Below are positions 12,121-22,720 of a DNA stretch of 64,000 nt, in pieces. The translations under genes were made by a program, and so were the position numbers. The stretch is from Prunus persica. Its lineage: Eukaryota; Streptophyta; Magnoliopsida; Rosales; Rosaceae. The notes beneath the pieces were generated by a model. It searched no databases. It was given only the letters and a program-made list of their open reading frames with translations, and had not been told where the DNA came from. The DNA lies in contig NC_034012.1 in NCBI RefSeq assembly GCF_000346465.2, forward strand, positions 25,387,107 through 25,451,106, given 5' to 3'. Position 1 is the first letter of the stretch. Every line of letters starts with the position of its first letter.

Positions 12121-14397
12121 GGTGTCCCTAGTAGGAGGAGTTGTGTCTCATGAGGGTTTACCAGTCACGACACCCACAAACGCTCCTTGTAAAACAAATT
12201 TGTTAAAGCAATACTTCCAACAAACTAATGATAACCAAAGAATGCTAATCACAATTCAAAAACTAAAGTTATGCCACTACAAATAAAATGCATGATAGTG
12301 TAAAGTGTAAAGCCAATACTCCAAGCACTCAAATTTAAAGATAACCACACTCAGAGCGTGTGTACAAACTCGCCTTGACTCTAGGCCTCACTAGATAACT
12401 CATAATTTTCTCACAGAACCTAGGGTTGCACTCTTACCCAGCATATATGAATGAAGTTAGGTGAAGAAATCAAAATATAAGACACATATGCATCCAAAAT
12501 GAATAAAAGGCAATTTCTAGAAATAGATCTCATGGAAAAGAAAGCAAATACTAAGAACCATAGATGAAGTACATACCTCCACTTCCGAGTAAGAAGTCCC
12601 CAAAGATCCGTTAGGTCTTTACTATGGCTGTAATGTAGGGCTAGGTTATGGGTTATGAAAGAAAGGATAGGAAATACAAGAACTTGAGACATAGCAAGGA
12701 ACTTATTATGTTATAAGGCTTGTCTCTTCAAATTTACTTCACGAAGGCGTCCAGGATTTTTGATATGCTTCAATTTTTTCTTTCATTTTTTTAATTTTTC
12801 TTTTTGTGTGAATCTATATCTTCTTCTTCTTTTCTTCTATTTTCTTTTCCTTTTTCTTAAACTTTAAGCACATATCTCCTCGGCACACGCCACCTCTTTT
12901 GTTGATGTAGAGCTTAACCTTCATCCTTGTCTTCATGTGCCACGGCATATCCCAAGTTATAGGGTATGGCTAAAAATAGGGTAAAAAGGGTAAGGAAATA
13001 TTGTGGGTGATGAAAGAAAAGACTAAGTGTTTGGCTTCAACGGGTTGATGGCACACACAATGGGTAGGACATGAGGCTTTATTTAGTGGTTAGAACATGC
13101 ATAGCCTAACATCATCTCTCAAGGTCCATCTAACTCAAAAGTGAAAGCATAAGATGATTCATACAAAAGAGAGATTAGTTCTTAGTATTCAATTCAAAAG
13201 CCTAATTGAGATCAATCTAAATAAGAAAGAAAGAAAATAGTAAAAGAATAATCACAAATACTCTCTCAATGAACGGCAATTTGGCTCAAGTATCTCACAA
13301 TGGTAGTCTCCACTATTTCTCCATAATCATCCAAGTATATCTATCTTGTCCATCAAATAACTTGAAGCATGGCTCTGTGAAGTGCTATAATTATGATGCA
13401 TAAACTTTCATGGCAACACTTTAGTTAAAGAAATATGATCAAACATTACATATACATCACTATTAGTAAGAGAAAGTACAAGGTTTAACAAATTTTTATT
13501 TTTTCAAAACTTAAAGGAATTTTGTGATTTTGCAAACAAATATGCACGAATTTATGAGTCCTAATTGCTTAAGAATAAAGAAATTTCATTAAAAGGAAGA
13601 GGACACACCTGGAATAGCTCCTAGAAATCTCAGATCGCGAATGGAGTGGATTTGAAATGATTTGGAATGAAATCAGAAAAATTATGGAAAATTGACCTTT
13701 AACGACGAAAAATCTGATGAACAGTAATTGCTAAAAACCTTTTGTGACGAAAAATCTTCATATTTCTGGACAAATAGCAGCTAGCCTTTTTTGGGTTTTA
13801 GCCCACTTTTTTAGCTTCCAATCTTCCTAAAACGTCATGTAAACCACTTGAGACCCCCAAAAAACTATTTCAAATCATCATAATAACCATTCTAAACATG
13901 TTGGTGGCTTCTAATTTACCTGAAAAACATAAAATAAAAAAGAGGCAGAAAATTTACTTTTGACCAAAATAAGAACATAATAACCTCTTTTGCTATTTTT
14001 TGGGTTTTAAAGTCATCTAATGACCAAAACAACTTCGGCAACAAATCTGCAATATGTTGCAGTCATCTTGGGGCTAAAAAAAGTAAAATGTTCTTTGAAA
14101 CACAAAATTCTTTCTTTGGAACACAAAATTCTTTTTTTTTCTTTTTCTTTTTCTTTTTTTTATTTATGACTCAAAACTCAATTGACAACAAAAACAACAA
14201 AATTTCACACCCCCAAAACCTAAACTAAGCACTGTCCTCAATGTTTAAAGTAAATGCATGTAATGAGTAGTAAAGGCATAGAGGGATGAAAAATAAAATA
14301 AAAATAAAAATGAAAAGAAAGGAACGAAGGTACCTAGTTGGGTTGCCTCCCAACAAGCGCTTGGTTTATAGTCCTTGGCCCGACTTTTTGAAGATGA
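12121..14397 (-). other. Athila 3' non-coding region
   Basis: The stretch between the integrase end and the polypurine tract, where Athila elements often carry an env-like frame. Here no convincing open frame survives; the sequence is AT-rich with T-rich patches (12770-12860, 14130-14165). Confidence 0.6.
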
Positions 14398-15322
14398 TCA
14401 CTCGGGGTCATGGAGAGCAAGGGTCTCCTTTTGATGATCAAAATTTGCTTCTAAGTATGGCTTCAAACGTTGTCCATTCACCTTGAAGATAGTGTCGAGG
14501 GCATCATGTTGAATTTGAACAGGGAAATATTTGCAAAACGGTGCAAGGTCCAGACCATCTAGACTTGAGTTTTCCGGGAAATAGTTGAATGTGAGAGTTG
14601 TAGAGAAGAACTTTTTGGCCCACATAAAAATCTTTCCGAATAATATGTTTGTCGTTCCATTTCTTAGTACGTTCTTTATAAATTTTTGTATTCTCATGTG
14701 CATCATTCCGGAACTCATCCATCTCATTCAATTGCAAGGTTCTCTTTTCACCGGCGGCTTGCATGTCGAAATTAAGTGTCTTGACAGCCCAATAAGCTTT
14801 ATGCTCAAGTTCCACGGGTAAGTGACAAGCTTTCCCAAAAATAAGTCGAAAAGGGGACATACCTATTGGTGTTTTGTATGCTGTCCGGTAAGCCCATAGT
14901 GCATCATCCAATTTCAAGAACCAATCTTTCCTAGAGGCACTAACCATCTTTTCTAAGATGAATTTTAATTCCCTATTCGAGATCTTTACTTGCCCACTAG
15001 TTTGGGGATGGTAAGGAGTGGCAACCTTATGTGTAATACCATATTTAGCAAGAAGAGAGTTAAAAGAACGGTTACAAAAATGCATACCTCCGTCACTAAT
15101 AATTGCACGCGGAGTACCAAAATGAGTGAAGATGTTCTTTCTTAAGAATCCAAGCACACTCTTGGCATCATTGGTAGGCAAGGCCACAGCTTCAACCCAC
15201 TTAGAGACATAATCAACGGCTACCAAAATGTAGAGATTGTTGTAAGATGGTGGGAAAGGTCCCATGAAGTCAATGCCCCAAACGTCGAATACTTCAACCT
15301 CCAAAATGTTGGACAACGACAT
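14398..15322 (-). pseudogene. Integrase core and C-terminal part of Athila pol (broken)
   Basis: The 272-residue frame opens [20 protein letters not shown] and is separated from the RT-RNase H frame by one TGA in the same frame. The rve core shows D18 (GIDFMGP) and D77 (IISDGG). The third catalytic position, 35 residues on, is Lys113 ([10 protein letters not shown]) where the family has Glu, so the DDE triad is destroyed. After [10 protein letters not shown] the frame breaks near 14510; another frame continues with IFKVNGQRLKPYLEANF and stops at 14398, marking the original pol end. Confidence 0.92.
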
Positions 15323-15328
15323 TTGATC

Positions 15329-17449
15329 TCAGAGAGAAATATTCCCGGTTCTTTGACAACGATCACAAGTTTGGACAAATGTATGAGCATCCTTGAATAG
15401 AGTTGGCCAAAAGAATCCCGATTGGAGTACCTTAGCTGCGGTTTTGGTGGCTCCTAAGTGACCTCCACATGCTAGTGAAGGACAATGATGAAGAATAGCA
15501 ACCATCTCGATCTCATTCAGGCATCTTTGGATAACTTGATTAGGGCAATGCTTCCATAAATAAGGATCATCCCAATAAAAATGCTTTACTAGTGAGAAGA
15601 ACATTTTCTTTTGTTGAAAAGTCATGTCAGGTTGAAGGACATTACTAGCCAAATAGTTAACATAGTCGGCATACCAAGGGGCGATGGAAGATTGGATGGC
15701 TTCGGGAAACGTCTCGGCTATAGGTGTGGCAGCAGCTAGTTTATCCTCGACTCCATCTTGGATCAACCGAGATAAATGATCGGCCACGACGTTTTCAGAC
15801 CCCTTTTTATCTCGTATTTCCAAATCAAACTCTTGTAATAACAATACCCATCGAATCAACTGTGGCTTTGCATCTATCTTTGATAATAAATACTTCAAAG
15901 CGGAATGATTGGTGTAAACAATTACCTTAGAACCAATGAGATAGGAACAAAACTTGTCTAAGGCAAAGACAACAGCTAGTAGCTCTTTCGCAATTGTGGC
16001 ATAATTCAATTGGGCATCATTGAGAGTTCGGCTAGCGTAGGAAATCACATGAAGAAATTTGTCTTTCCTTTGGCTCAAAACAGGCCCTACGGCATAGTCA
16101 TTGGCGTCGCACATAATTTCTAATGGTACTTCCCAATTTGGTGCGATAATGACTAGAGCGGATGTGAGTTTCTCCTTTAGAATCTTGAAAGCCTCCAAAC
16201 ATTGATCATCAAAGTTGAATGTGACATCCTTGAGAAGTAGATTGCATAATGGCTTCGTAATCTTTGAAAAATCCTTAATGAAACGACGATAGAACCCGGC
16301 ATGACCAAGGAAACTTCGGACTCCCTTCATGGAGGTAGGTGGTGGCAAATTGGCAATAGTATCAATCTTGGCTTTGTCAACTTCAATCCCTTTGGTTGAA
16401 ATCTTGTGCCCAAGGACTATTCCTTCTCTTACCATAAAATGGCATTTTTCCCAATTCAAAACCAAATTAGTTTCTTTGCAACGTTGTAGAACCAACGCTA
16501 AATTTGAGAGACAATAATCGAATGATGACCCAAAAATAGAGAAATTGTCCATGAATACTTCAATAAAGCGCTCCACCATATCAGAGAATATACTCATCAT
16601 GCAACGTTGAAAAGTAGCGGGGGTGTTGCACAAACCGAATGGCATTCTACAGGAAAAGGTACCGAAGGGGCATGTGAATGTCGTCTTTTCTTGGTCTTCG
16701 GGTGCTATAGGGATTTGATTGTATCCCGAATAGCCATATAGAAAACAATAATAGGCATGGCCAGCCAACCTTTCCAACATTTGATCAATAAACGACAACG
16801 GGAAGTGATCCTTACGAGTTGCGGTGTTAGGCTTCCTATAATCAATGCACACATGCCAATCGGTCACGGTCCTTGTAGGAATAAGATCGTTGTTGTTGTT
16901 CTTTGCTACCGTGATTCCTCCTTTTTTCGGCACTACTTGGACTGGGCTTACCCAATTACTATCCGAAATTGGATAGATAATTCTAGCATCCAAAAGCTTG
17001 AGAACTTCGGCACGAACAACTTCCTTCATATTTGGATTTAGCCTTCTTTGATTTTCTACCGTCGGCTTGAAATTTTCCTCTAATAAAATTCTATGCATGC
17101 ATGTAGAAGGACTAATTCCTTTAATATTAGCAATAGTCCACCCAATAGCGGTTTTATGCTTTTTTAGAACTTGTAGTAATTTTTCTTCCTCCTCTTCAAG
17201 TAAATTTGAATTAATAGTGATGGGGAGAGTTTGAGATGTACCAAGATAGGCATACTTGAAATGCGAGGGTAGTGGCTTCAAGGTGAGGGTTGGTGCGGCA
17301 ACGGTGCTTGGGACGGGCTTGGTGGTGGTAGCACTAAGTGGCTCAAATTCTCGGTGAAAGGGTTGTTTGTACGACGGTGTAGCTTCCAGCAAGGTCACCA
17401 TTTCAAGCATGAGTGGCTCCTTGTCTACAATCTCTATCTCATGGACCAA
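15329..17449 (-). pseudogene. Reverse transcriptase-RNase H and integrase zinc finger of Athila pol
   Basis: A 706-residue open stretch. RT motifs run from about residue 140 to 320: [43 protein letters not shown] and [10 protein letters not shown]. The active site is damaged: Tyr238 replaces the first catalytic Asp, and the second Asp of the FMDD box is Asn302. RNase H follows at about 440-560 with D448, E489 and D557 kept, but Asn514 stands in the VYTDH box. The zinc-finger region of integrase ends the frame. An upstream TAA at 17495-17497 and a downstream TGA at 15329-15331 are both in the same reading frame, so this was one polyprotein. Confidence 0.95.
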
Positions 17450-17494
17450 ATTTGCTTCTAATGGATCTTTCGGGTACTCCGCTTCGAATTGTAG

Positions 17495-18007
17495 TTAAAC
17501 AACATGATCTATAGCCTTTAATTGGAAACAATACTCTAAATCAATGTGGTATTTGGTTGCGTCAAAAACCTTGAATTCCACGTCTTGATCGGCTACTCGT
17601 AGGATCAAAGAACCTTTTTCTACATCAATGAATGTCCTTCTGGTAATGAGGAACGGGCGACTTAGAATAACATCTTCTTCCATATCCAAGACTATGAAGT
17701 CAGCTAGAAGTATGAACTTGTCCACCTTCACCAGTACATCTTCAAGAATTCCATGAGGATATGTAAGTGATCTATCCGCCATCTGCAAAGAAATAGTAGT
17801 GTTCTTAATTTCTCCCAAACCTATTCTTTTAGCAATAGACAAAGGCATTAAATTTATACTAGAACCTAGATCACATAAAGCTCTATGAAAATAAATAGTG
17901 CCAATGGTGCACGGAATAGAAAAACTCCCTAGATCCTTTCGCTTAGGTGGTAGTTGCCTTTGTATTGCTGCACTGCACTTCTTTGTCAATTTCACCGTCT
18001 CTATCAT
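17495..18007 (-). pseudogene. Retroviral-type aspartic protease region of Athila pol
   Basis: The 170-residue frame carries ALCDLGSSINLMPLSIAKRIG, in which the DLG(A/S) active-site box and the INLMPLS block are typical of the Athila group. Later come LADFIVLDMEED and SRPFLITRRTFIDV. It ends at a TAA that lies in frame with the downstream RT. At its 5' side it is frameshifted (about 17960-18000) relative to the gag end, which is read in another frame as MPSYGKFLKDILSKKRRL. Confidence 0.9.
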
Positions 18008-19685
18008 CCAAACGTCTCTTTTTGCTTAAGATGTCCTTAAGGAACTTTCCATAGCTCGGCATTTGGTCTAGTGCTTCACCAAATGGAATGATAATTTGCA
18101 ATTTTCTAAAAATTTCAATAAATTTGGAGAACTGTGCATCCTTCTTATTTTTCTTCAAGCGTTGTGGAAAAGGAATCGGTGGAACATAGGATTTTGGGGT
18201 GAGATTTGTGGATGCTTGCTCATTGGTCTAAGAAGAAAAATTCATTGTCTGTGTTACTGAATATTTGGTTGAGCTTACGGCAGCGGGTAGGTTATTTTCT
18301 TCAGCTTTTTCCATATCTCTCAACTGTTGGTGGTGCTTTTCTACGTCCAAATCTACAACAGTTTTGATGGGTCTCCCATTTCGAAGTGTAACTGCCTTCG
18401 CATGCTCTTGATTTTTTGGATTAACCTCAGATTGGCTGGGCAAAACTCCCTTCTCTCGTACCATGAGTGCATTCGCCAATTGACCCATTTGAACTTCTAA
18501 ATTTCTGATGGAAGCGACTTGATTTTGTAAGGTCATCTCCATCTTGCTCATGAATTGATTTGCATTGGTGGTGAGTTGTGTGATTATGTCTTCCAAGTTA
18601 TTTTTCTTCTCTTGTGGTTGAAAACCTGGTGGTTTTTGTACGTTTTGATTATTGCTCCATGAAAAATTGGGGTGCCTTTGCCATCCTGGATTGTATCTGT
18701 TGGAGAATGGATCATTGCCGGGACGTCTATAGGTATTCACCGTATTGGCTTGTTCTTGCAGAAATTCTGGAAAATCAACCCCATGAGGACAAGATATGGT
18801 GGCATGACCGGGAACAGCACAAATGGAGCAAATCTCTTGTGTTGGTGCTCTCCCATTCATAGCAAGCAAGGTGTTCAATTTATTGGTTATAGTGTCAACC
18901 TGCTCTTTTGAAGCAAAAGCATTAGAACTACCAATTTCATAAATTCCAGCACGCTTAGCTCTTGTATCAGAATGATGTGTTCCACTTGCTAGTGTATCAA
19001 ACAAAGTTTGACATTCAGTTGGCGTCTTGTTCTTAATAGATCCACCTACATAGTTATTCACAGCAGCCTTACTGGAAACGGTTAGTGCCTTATAAAAAAT
19101 ACGCATGAGAACTAGAGTAGGCAAACCATGGTAAGGACACTGTATTAAAAAATTATGGAACCGTTCCCAAGCTTTTGAAAATGACTCATCGGCTTGTTGA
19201 TTGAATTGCATGATTTTATCGCTTAGTGCATCAGTTTTCTGAGTTGAAAATAATTTCTCCAAGAACTTGTTTTGAACCTCCATCTAGCTAGTCAATAATC
19301 TAGGCCTTAAGGAGTTTAGCCACATCTTTGCTTTATCTTTCAATGTATAGGGAAAGACTTTCATCCTGAGATGTTCTTCAGTGACTCCCTTTGTCAAAGC
19401 CATGTTAGAAACCATGTTAAAAATATCTCTAATATGAGCTAAAGGATCTTCAAAACTTAATCCATGAAAAGAAGGCATCATATTAAAGTGGATATTTTTC
19501 AATTCATAATTCCTGGCAACTGCAGGGAGAACGATGCTTGAAGGTGACGTCGAAATTGTCGGGATATCAAGGTCTCCCATTGTTTCATTCTGTACAAGGG
19601 CCAATTCATCTGCTCCTTGTTGATTCTTCTTTTCTCCGTATTGTTTTTTACTCCTACGAATTGTCGGGATATCAAGGTCTCCCAT
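17943..19685 (-). pseudogene. Gag of the Athila-type element (broken)
   Basis: From right to left: an N-terminal part (19685-19284) with MMPSFHGLSFEDPLAHIRDI and KDKAKMWLNSLRPR, the retrotransposon gag domain; then an in-frame TAG at 19284-19286 where the family has a Trp codon; then a 351-residue part with FNQQADESFSKAWERFHNFL and a CCHC zinc knuckle, CSICAVPGHATISC. A second in-frame stop at 18228-18230 precedes the gag end (KKNKKDAQFSKFIEIFRKLQ). Near the N terminus a block of about 30 bp is present twice, at about 19556 and 19660. Confidence 0.92.
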
Positions 19686-20103
19686 TGTTGATTCTTCTTT
19701 TCATCATAATAGAATTTAAAGAAGGAAACAAAACCCAAACACAATTAGGAAAAGAAACTTTAATTGTAAAACCCAAAGGAAATTGGAAAGAAACTTTAAT
19801 AAAAGGAATAGAAAGTTGAATGAAAATAGGAATGGAATTCCTGATGGCTGCGTGAAACACTCCTTGTTTCCCCCCCATTTTTTTTTTTCCTTGCAAGTTG
19901 GCTGTTTGGGCTGGCCTTTTTTTGTTTCCTTTTGGTTTGTTTGTGGTCCTAATCCCTCATGTATGCTTCTTTTTTTTTTTTTTGGTTGGAAATCAAATGG
20001 AACTAAAGAAGTACCTGAAATTAAAAAAAAAATTAACTAATTAAATATTCAAAGTATAACTAGAAAATAAAGCGCACTAATATTAATAGAATAAGTCGAT
20101 CCT

Positions 20104-20119
20104 TGGCAACGACGCCAAA
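20104..20119 (-). other. tRNA primer-binding site of the Athila-type element
   Basis: On the minus strand TTTTGGCGTCGTTGCCA follows the LTR end by about two bases. This is close to the TGGCGCCGTTGCC site typical of Athila/Tat elements and commonly assigned to tRNA-Asp. Confidence 0.8.
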
Positions 20120-20122
20120 ATT

Positions 20123-20410
20123 TGATGTGATTAATTGCAAGTGGACAATATCGCTCAAATTAATATAGTAGTAAATAGAGTATCGTTCCAACAGGGATCA
20201 AGTTAATCTATTAAATACTAGAGTGATTTATTTCTAATTATATTTAAATTAAACGAAAAGAGAATTATGATGACTAAAATCTAATTAAGCAAGTAAAATA
20301 AATTGAGATCAAGTAAATAATGTAAAAGATGAAAACAAGGATGATAAAGCACTAGGGCACCGATTTCACCCCGCTAATCTCACCCAAATCCTTCTAGCTT
20401 GTTAATTCTA
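20123..20410 (-). repeat. Truncated 5' LTR of the Athila-type element
   Basis: It matches 9512-9799 with about seven differences counted by eye, then identity stops abruptly at TTAATTCTA. The missing 950 bp includes the element's promoter region. Confidence 0.9.
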
Positions 20411-20508
20411 CTCAAGCCCGGCGGCAACTCCTTAATCCCGGCTTCTACTCAAGCCAAGCCGCAACTCAAGCTTGGCCGCAACTCCTTAAGTCCGGCTGCA
20501 ACTCGTGT
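20411..20508. repeat. GC-richer imperfect tandem repeat at the Athila breakpoint
   Basis: Two imperfect copies of a unit of about 50 bp, each holding a CAACTCCTTAA word followed by CCGGCT, plus a third partial. It starts exactly where the LTR homology ends and contrasts with the AT-rich surroundings. Confidence 0.55.
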
Positions 20509-20794
20509 GACACCCCGACCCAATTTTAACCATATATTTAATCTGTTTAAATTATTTAAATTATTTAATTGTGAAATTATAATTTTGCCCTCGGAGTAAG
20601 GTCACGATAGTCACTTTTCGATCCATAAGGATATTTGGGATTGGAGTAGATTTGTTGTGTAGAGCGTGTCGATACGAGTTCATAGACACGTAGTGGGCAC
20701 AAATCAGAGTTTTAACGAAGAAGTTACGGTCAAGGGAAGTGCAATGGCACAATCGTAAATATTTCAAAGTCAGATTTTTAAAAACCAGTAAGCT

Positions 20795-20833
<39 letters not shown>

Positions 20834-20970
20834 ATCGCGACTGGCCGGAATTTTTTCAAGACACCCACGCTCTGTTAGCTCGTGTGGTGGCACGTGGGCC
20901 ATGGTGTGGTGGCCCATTTCGTCCTGAGTACGATGGGCTTGAATAAAAATCATGAAAATTTTTATTGAAA
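20509..20970 (+). repeat. Probable LTR fragment of another gypsy family
   Basis: It begins TGTGACACCCCGACCC, a form typical of chromovirus LTR starts in plants, and holds a (CT)n run at about 20794-20832. No matching second copy lies in the window, so the assignment rests on appearance only. Confidence 0.4.
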
Positions 20971-21530
20971 CTTTGAAGGCTGTTTATTTAGTCAATTATC
21001 TATTAGTTTATCACAAAAAATTGGAAGGAAATGCATTGCATGATGGGTTTAACTGATTCAAGTTGATTATATAGCGAGCTGACAAATACTGTGAGTGTAG
21101 AAAATATGTAGTAATTAATGAAAGAATATTAAACACAACATACTCATTTATATATAATGATTTACTATAATATTTTACACTTTATACATTGCATGGTAAG
21201 ATACATAAGTGGCTTAGTATCACATAGAGTTCCTATGAGGTTCAAATTTTTCACTATCTTCATCATCTCTATGTGTATAGTAAGTGTATTTTGAAGAGTA
21301 GTTATCAAATGATAAATTCCCAAAATAGTTTTGCATGTAATTGTTCACATGCCACCCATATGGATCCGAGATTGGTTGACGTTGTCTATAAGCAAAATCA
21401 TTTGAAGATTGGATCTCGGATTCTTTCCATGAGCCGCTCGAGACTCACATTCTCATGTGAAAATTTGATTCTTGCAAAAACAGTTCAAAATAAAATAATA
21501 TAAATATACATATTTTAGCATGTTATCACA
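20971..21530. other. Non-coding AT-rich stretch
   Basis: No gene or TE terminus recognised. Confidence 0.5.
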
Positions 21531-21537
21531 AATACGT

Positions 21538-21635
21538 AGGCAACATGGTGGTTAAGGCGTTGAAAGAGTGAAATGGTAGGAGTTTGAATCCCTTTTGCGT
21601 GTGTGCTTGCTTTGTGTTTTTTTTCCTTTTTTCCA
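21538..21635 (+). repeat. tRNA-like SINE candidate
   Basis: The stretch holds TGGTGGTTAAGGCG (like a pol III A box) and, about 35 bp on, GTTTGAATCCC (like a B box), then a T-rich tail. This order and spacing fit a tRNA-derived SINE; no full tRNA cloverleaf can be drawn. The 200 bp after it repeat words like GATATT and nothing else was seen. Confidence 0.4.
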
Positions 21636-22235
21636 TTACATCGATATTTTTGTTGTTGATATTTTCGATATTATAGTGATATTTTAACAAAATATTGCTG
21701 AAGTGTGAGCAAAATTATTGACATCTATATTTTCTGATATTATCATCGATATTTATATGATATGTGTATGGATACGTTCTGAAATATTCGTGACTTGAAA
21801 AACCGATAATATCCTCAATAGTTTGTCGATATTTTAGACTATGGCTACAACTCACCTTAGTTGTATTTGTGGTTCAGCCCGTGGCTGTGAAAGTGAGGAT
21901 TGGGGGAAAGGATGCTACGGTGCATCTGGGTTTGGTTTGGAGCGAGAAGGTGGAGGGGTCTAACATGGGGGGTGTAGGAGAAAAAAAAAAGAAAAAAAAT
22001 GAGAGAGAGATATACAATTACTTATTTTATGTCATATATTTTAATTAGATTATTATTAGTATTATTTATTTATTTTATTATTCCATGTGGCACAAGAAGT
22101 GTGAGTTTACATGGGGCTATGAATTCTACGTCATCGTTTAACGGAAAACTTGACAGTTAAAATTTAGGTATAAAACAAATTAAAAAAACTTCTGGTAGTA
22201 AAAGTTAAAATTTGGGAAACTTTCGGCTAGTAAAT

Positions 22236-22540
22236 GTACCCAAAAAATATATATAAAAGAGCAACCTATGCACCACATGTGAAAACAAAACTGCTATTTA
22301 TAAGTAGCTTCTTCGCACTCACTTCTGCGTCTGGGAGAAGCTTTTTTCAAAAAAATTTAAATTTATTTTAGAATTAAAAAAGATAATGGATATTTGTGTT
22401 TCTTACAAATAGGATCTATTATCTAATTTTTCTTTTAATTTTAATTTTTTTTTAAATATAAAAAAGTATGAATTTACTATATTATTCTCATTTAATTAAG
22501 AAATAGATTTGTTTCAATTTTGAATTCTAAACAAATTGGG
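22236..22540 (-). repeat. Diverged relative of the 288-bp Helitron, upstream of the PHD gene
   Basis: From about 22320 the text follows the same order as the Helitron at 51202-51489: a GC-rich hairpin-like block, then a T-run, TTTATTTTAGAATTAAAAAAG, GATAATGGAT, ATAGGATC and a T-rich tail. The hairpin block is diverged and clean termini are missing. It ends about 180 bp before the PHD gene start. Confidence 0.5.
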
Positions 22541-22614
22541 AACATTTATTTGGAGATGAAAATGGGACGGAGGACGGTGCAATCAGAGAGTTGAAGCACG
22601 AACAAGAGAGCAGA

Positions 22615-22623
22615 AAACCCTAA
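22615..22623 (+). promoter_or_regulatory. Telo-box (AAACCCTAA) in the PHD gene leader
   Basis: AAACCCTAA lies about 100 bp before the start codon. Such telo-boxes are common in 5' regions of plant housekeeping and cell-cycle genes; activity here is inferred. Confidence 0.45.
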
Positions 22624-22720
22624 ATAAAAAGCCCAAATATACATACGAATACGATCACGATCACCGAAGCTTCTCCTGCTCTATAAACAGTCCCTTCTTC
22701 TTGTGGCTGTGTGGGCCGTG

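Larger units (their letters stand above)
9512..20410 (-). mobile_element. Athila-type Ty3/gypsy retrotransposon, 5' LTR truncated
   Basis: A near-identical direct repeat at 9512 and 20123 (about seven differences over 288 bp by eye) marks the LTRs. Between them, on the minus strand, come primer-binding site, gag, protease, RT-RNase H, integrase, a long non-coding 3' region and polypurine tract, the order of a Ty3/gypsy element. Protein motifs and the TGGCGTCGTTGCC-type primer site place it in the Athila/Tat group. The 3' LTR (left) is complete at 1,238 bp. The 5' LTR (right) keeps only its last 288 bp. All coding parts are broken. Confidence 0.93.

Noticed and set aside
22703..22720. Alternative non-ATG start six codons before the PHD gene ATG
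   Set aside because: It begins with GTG, and family N termini match the ATG at 22721.
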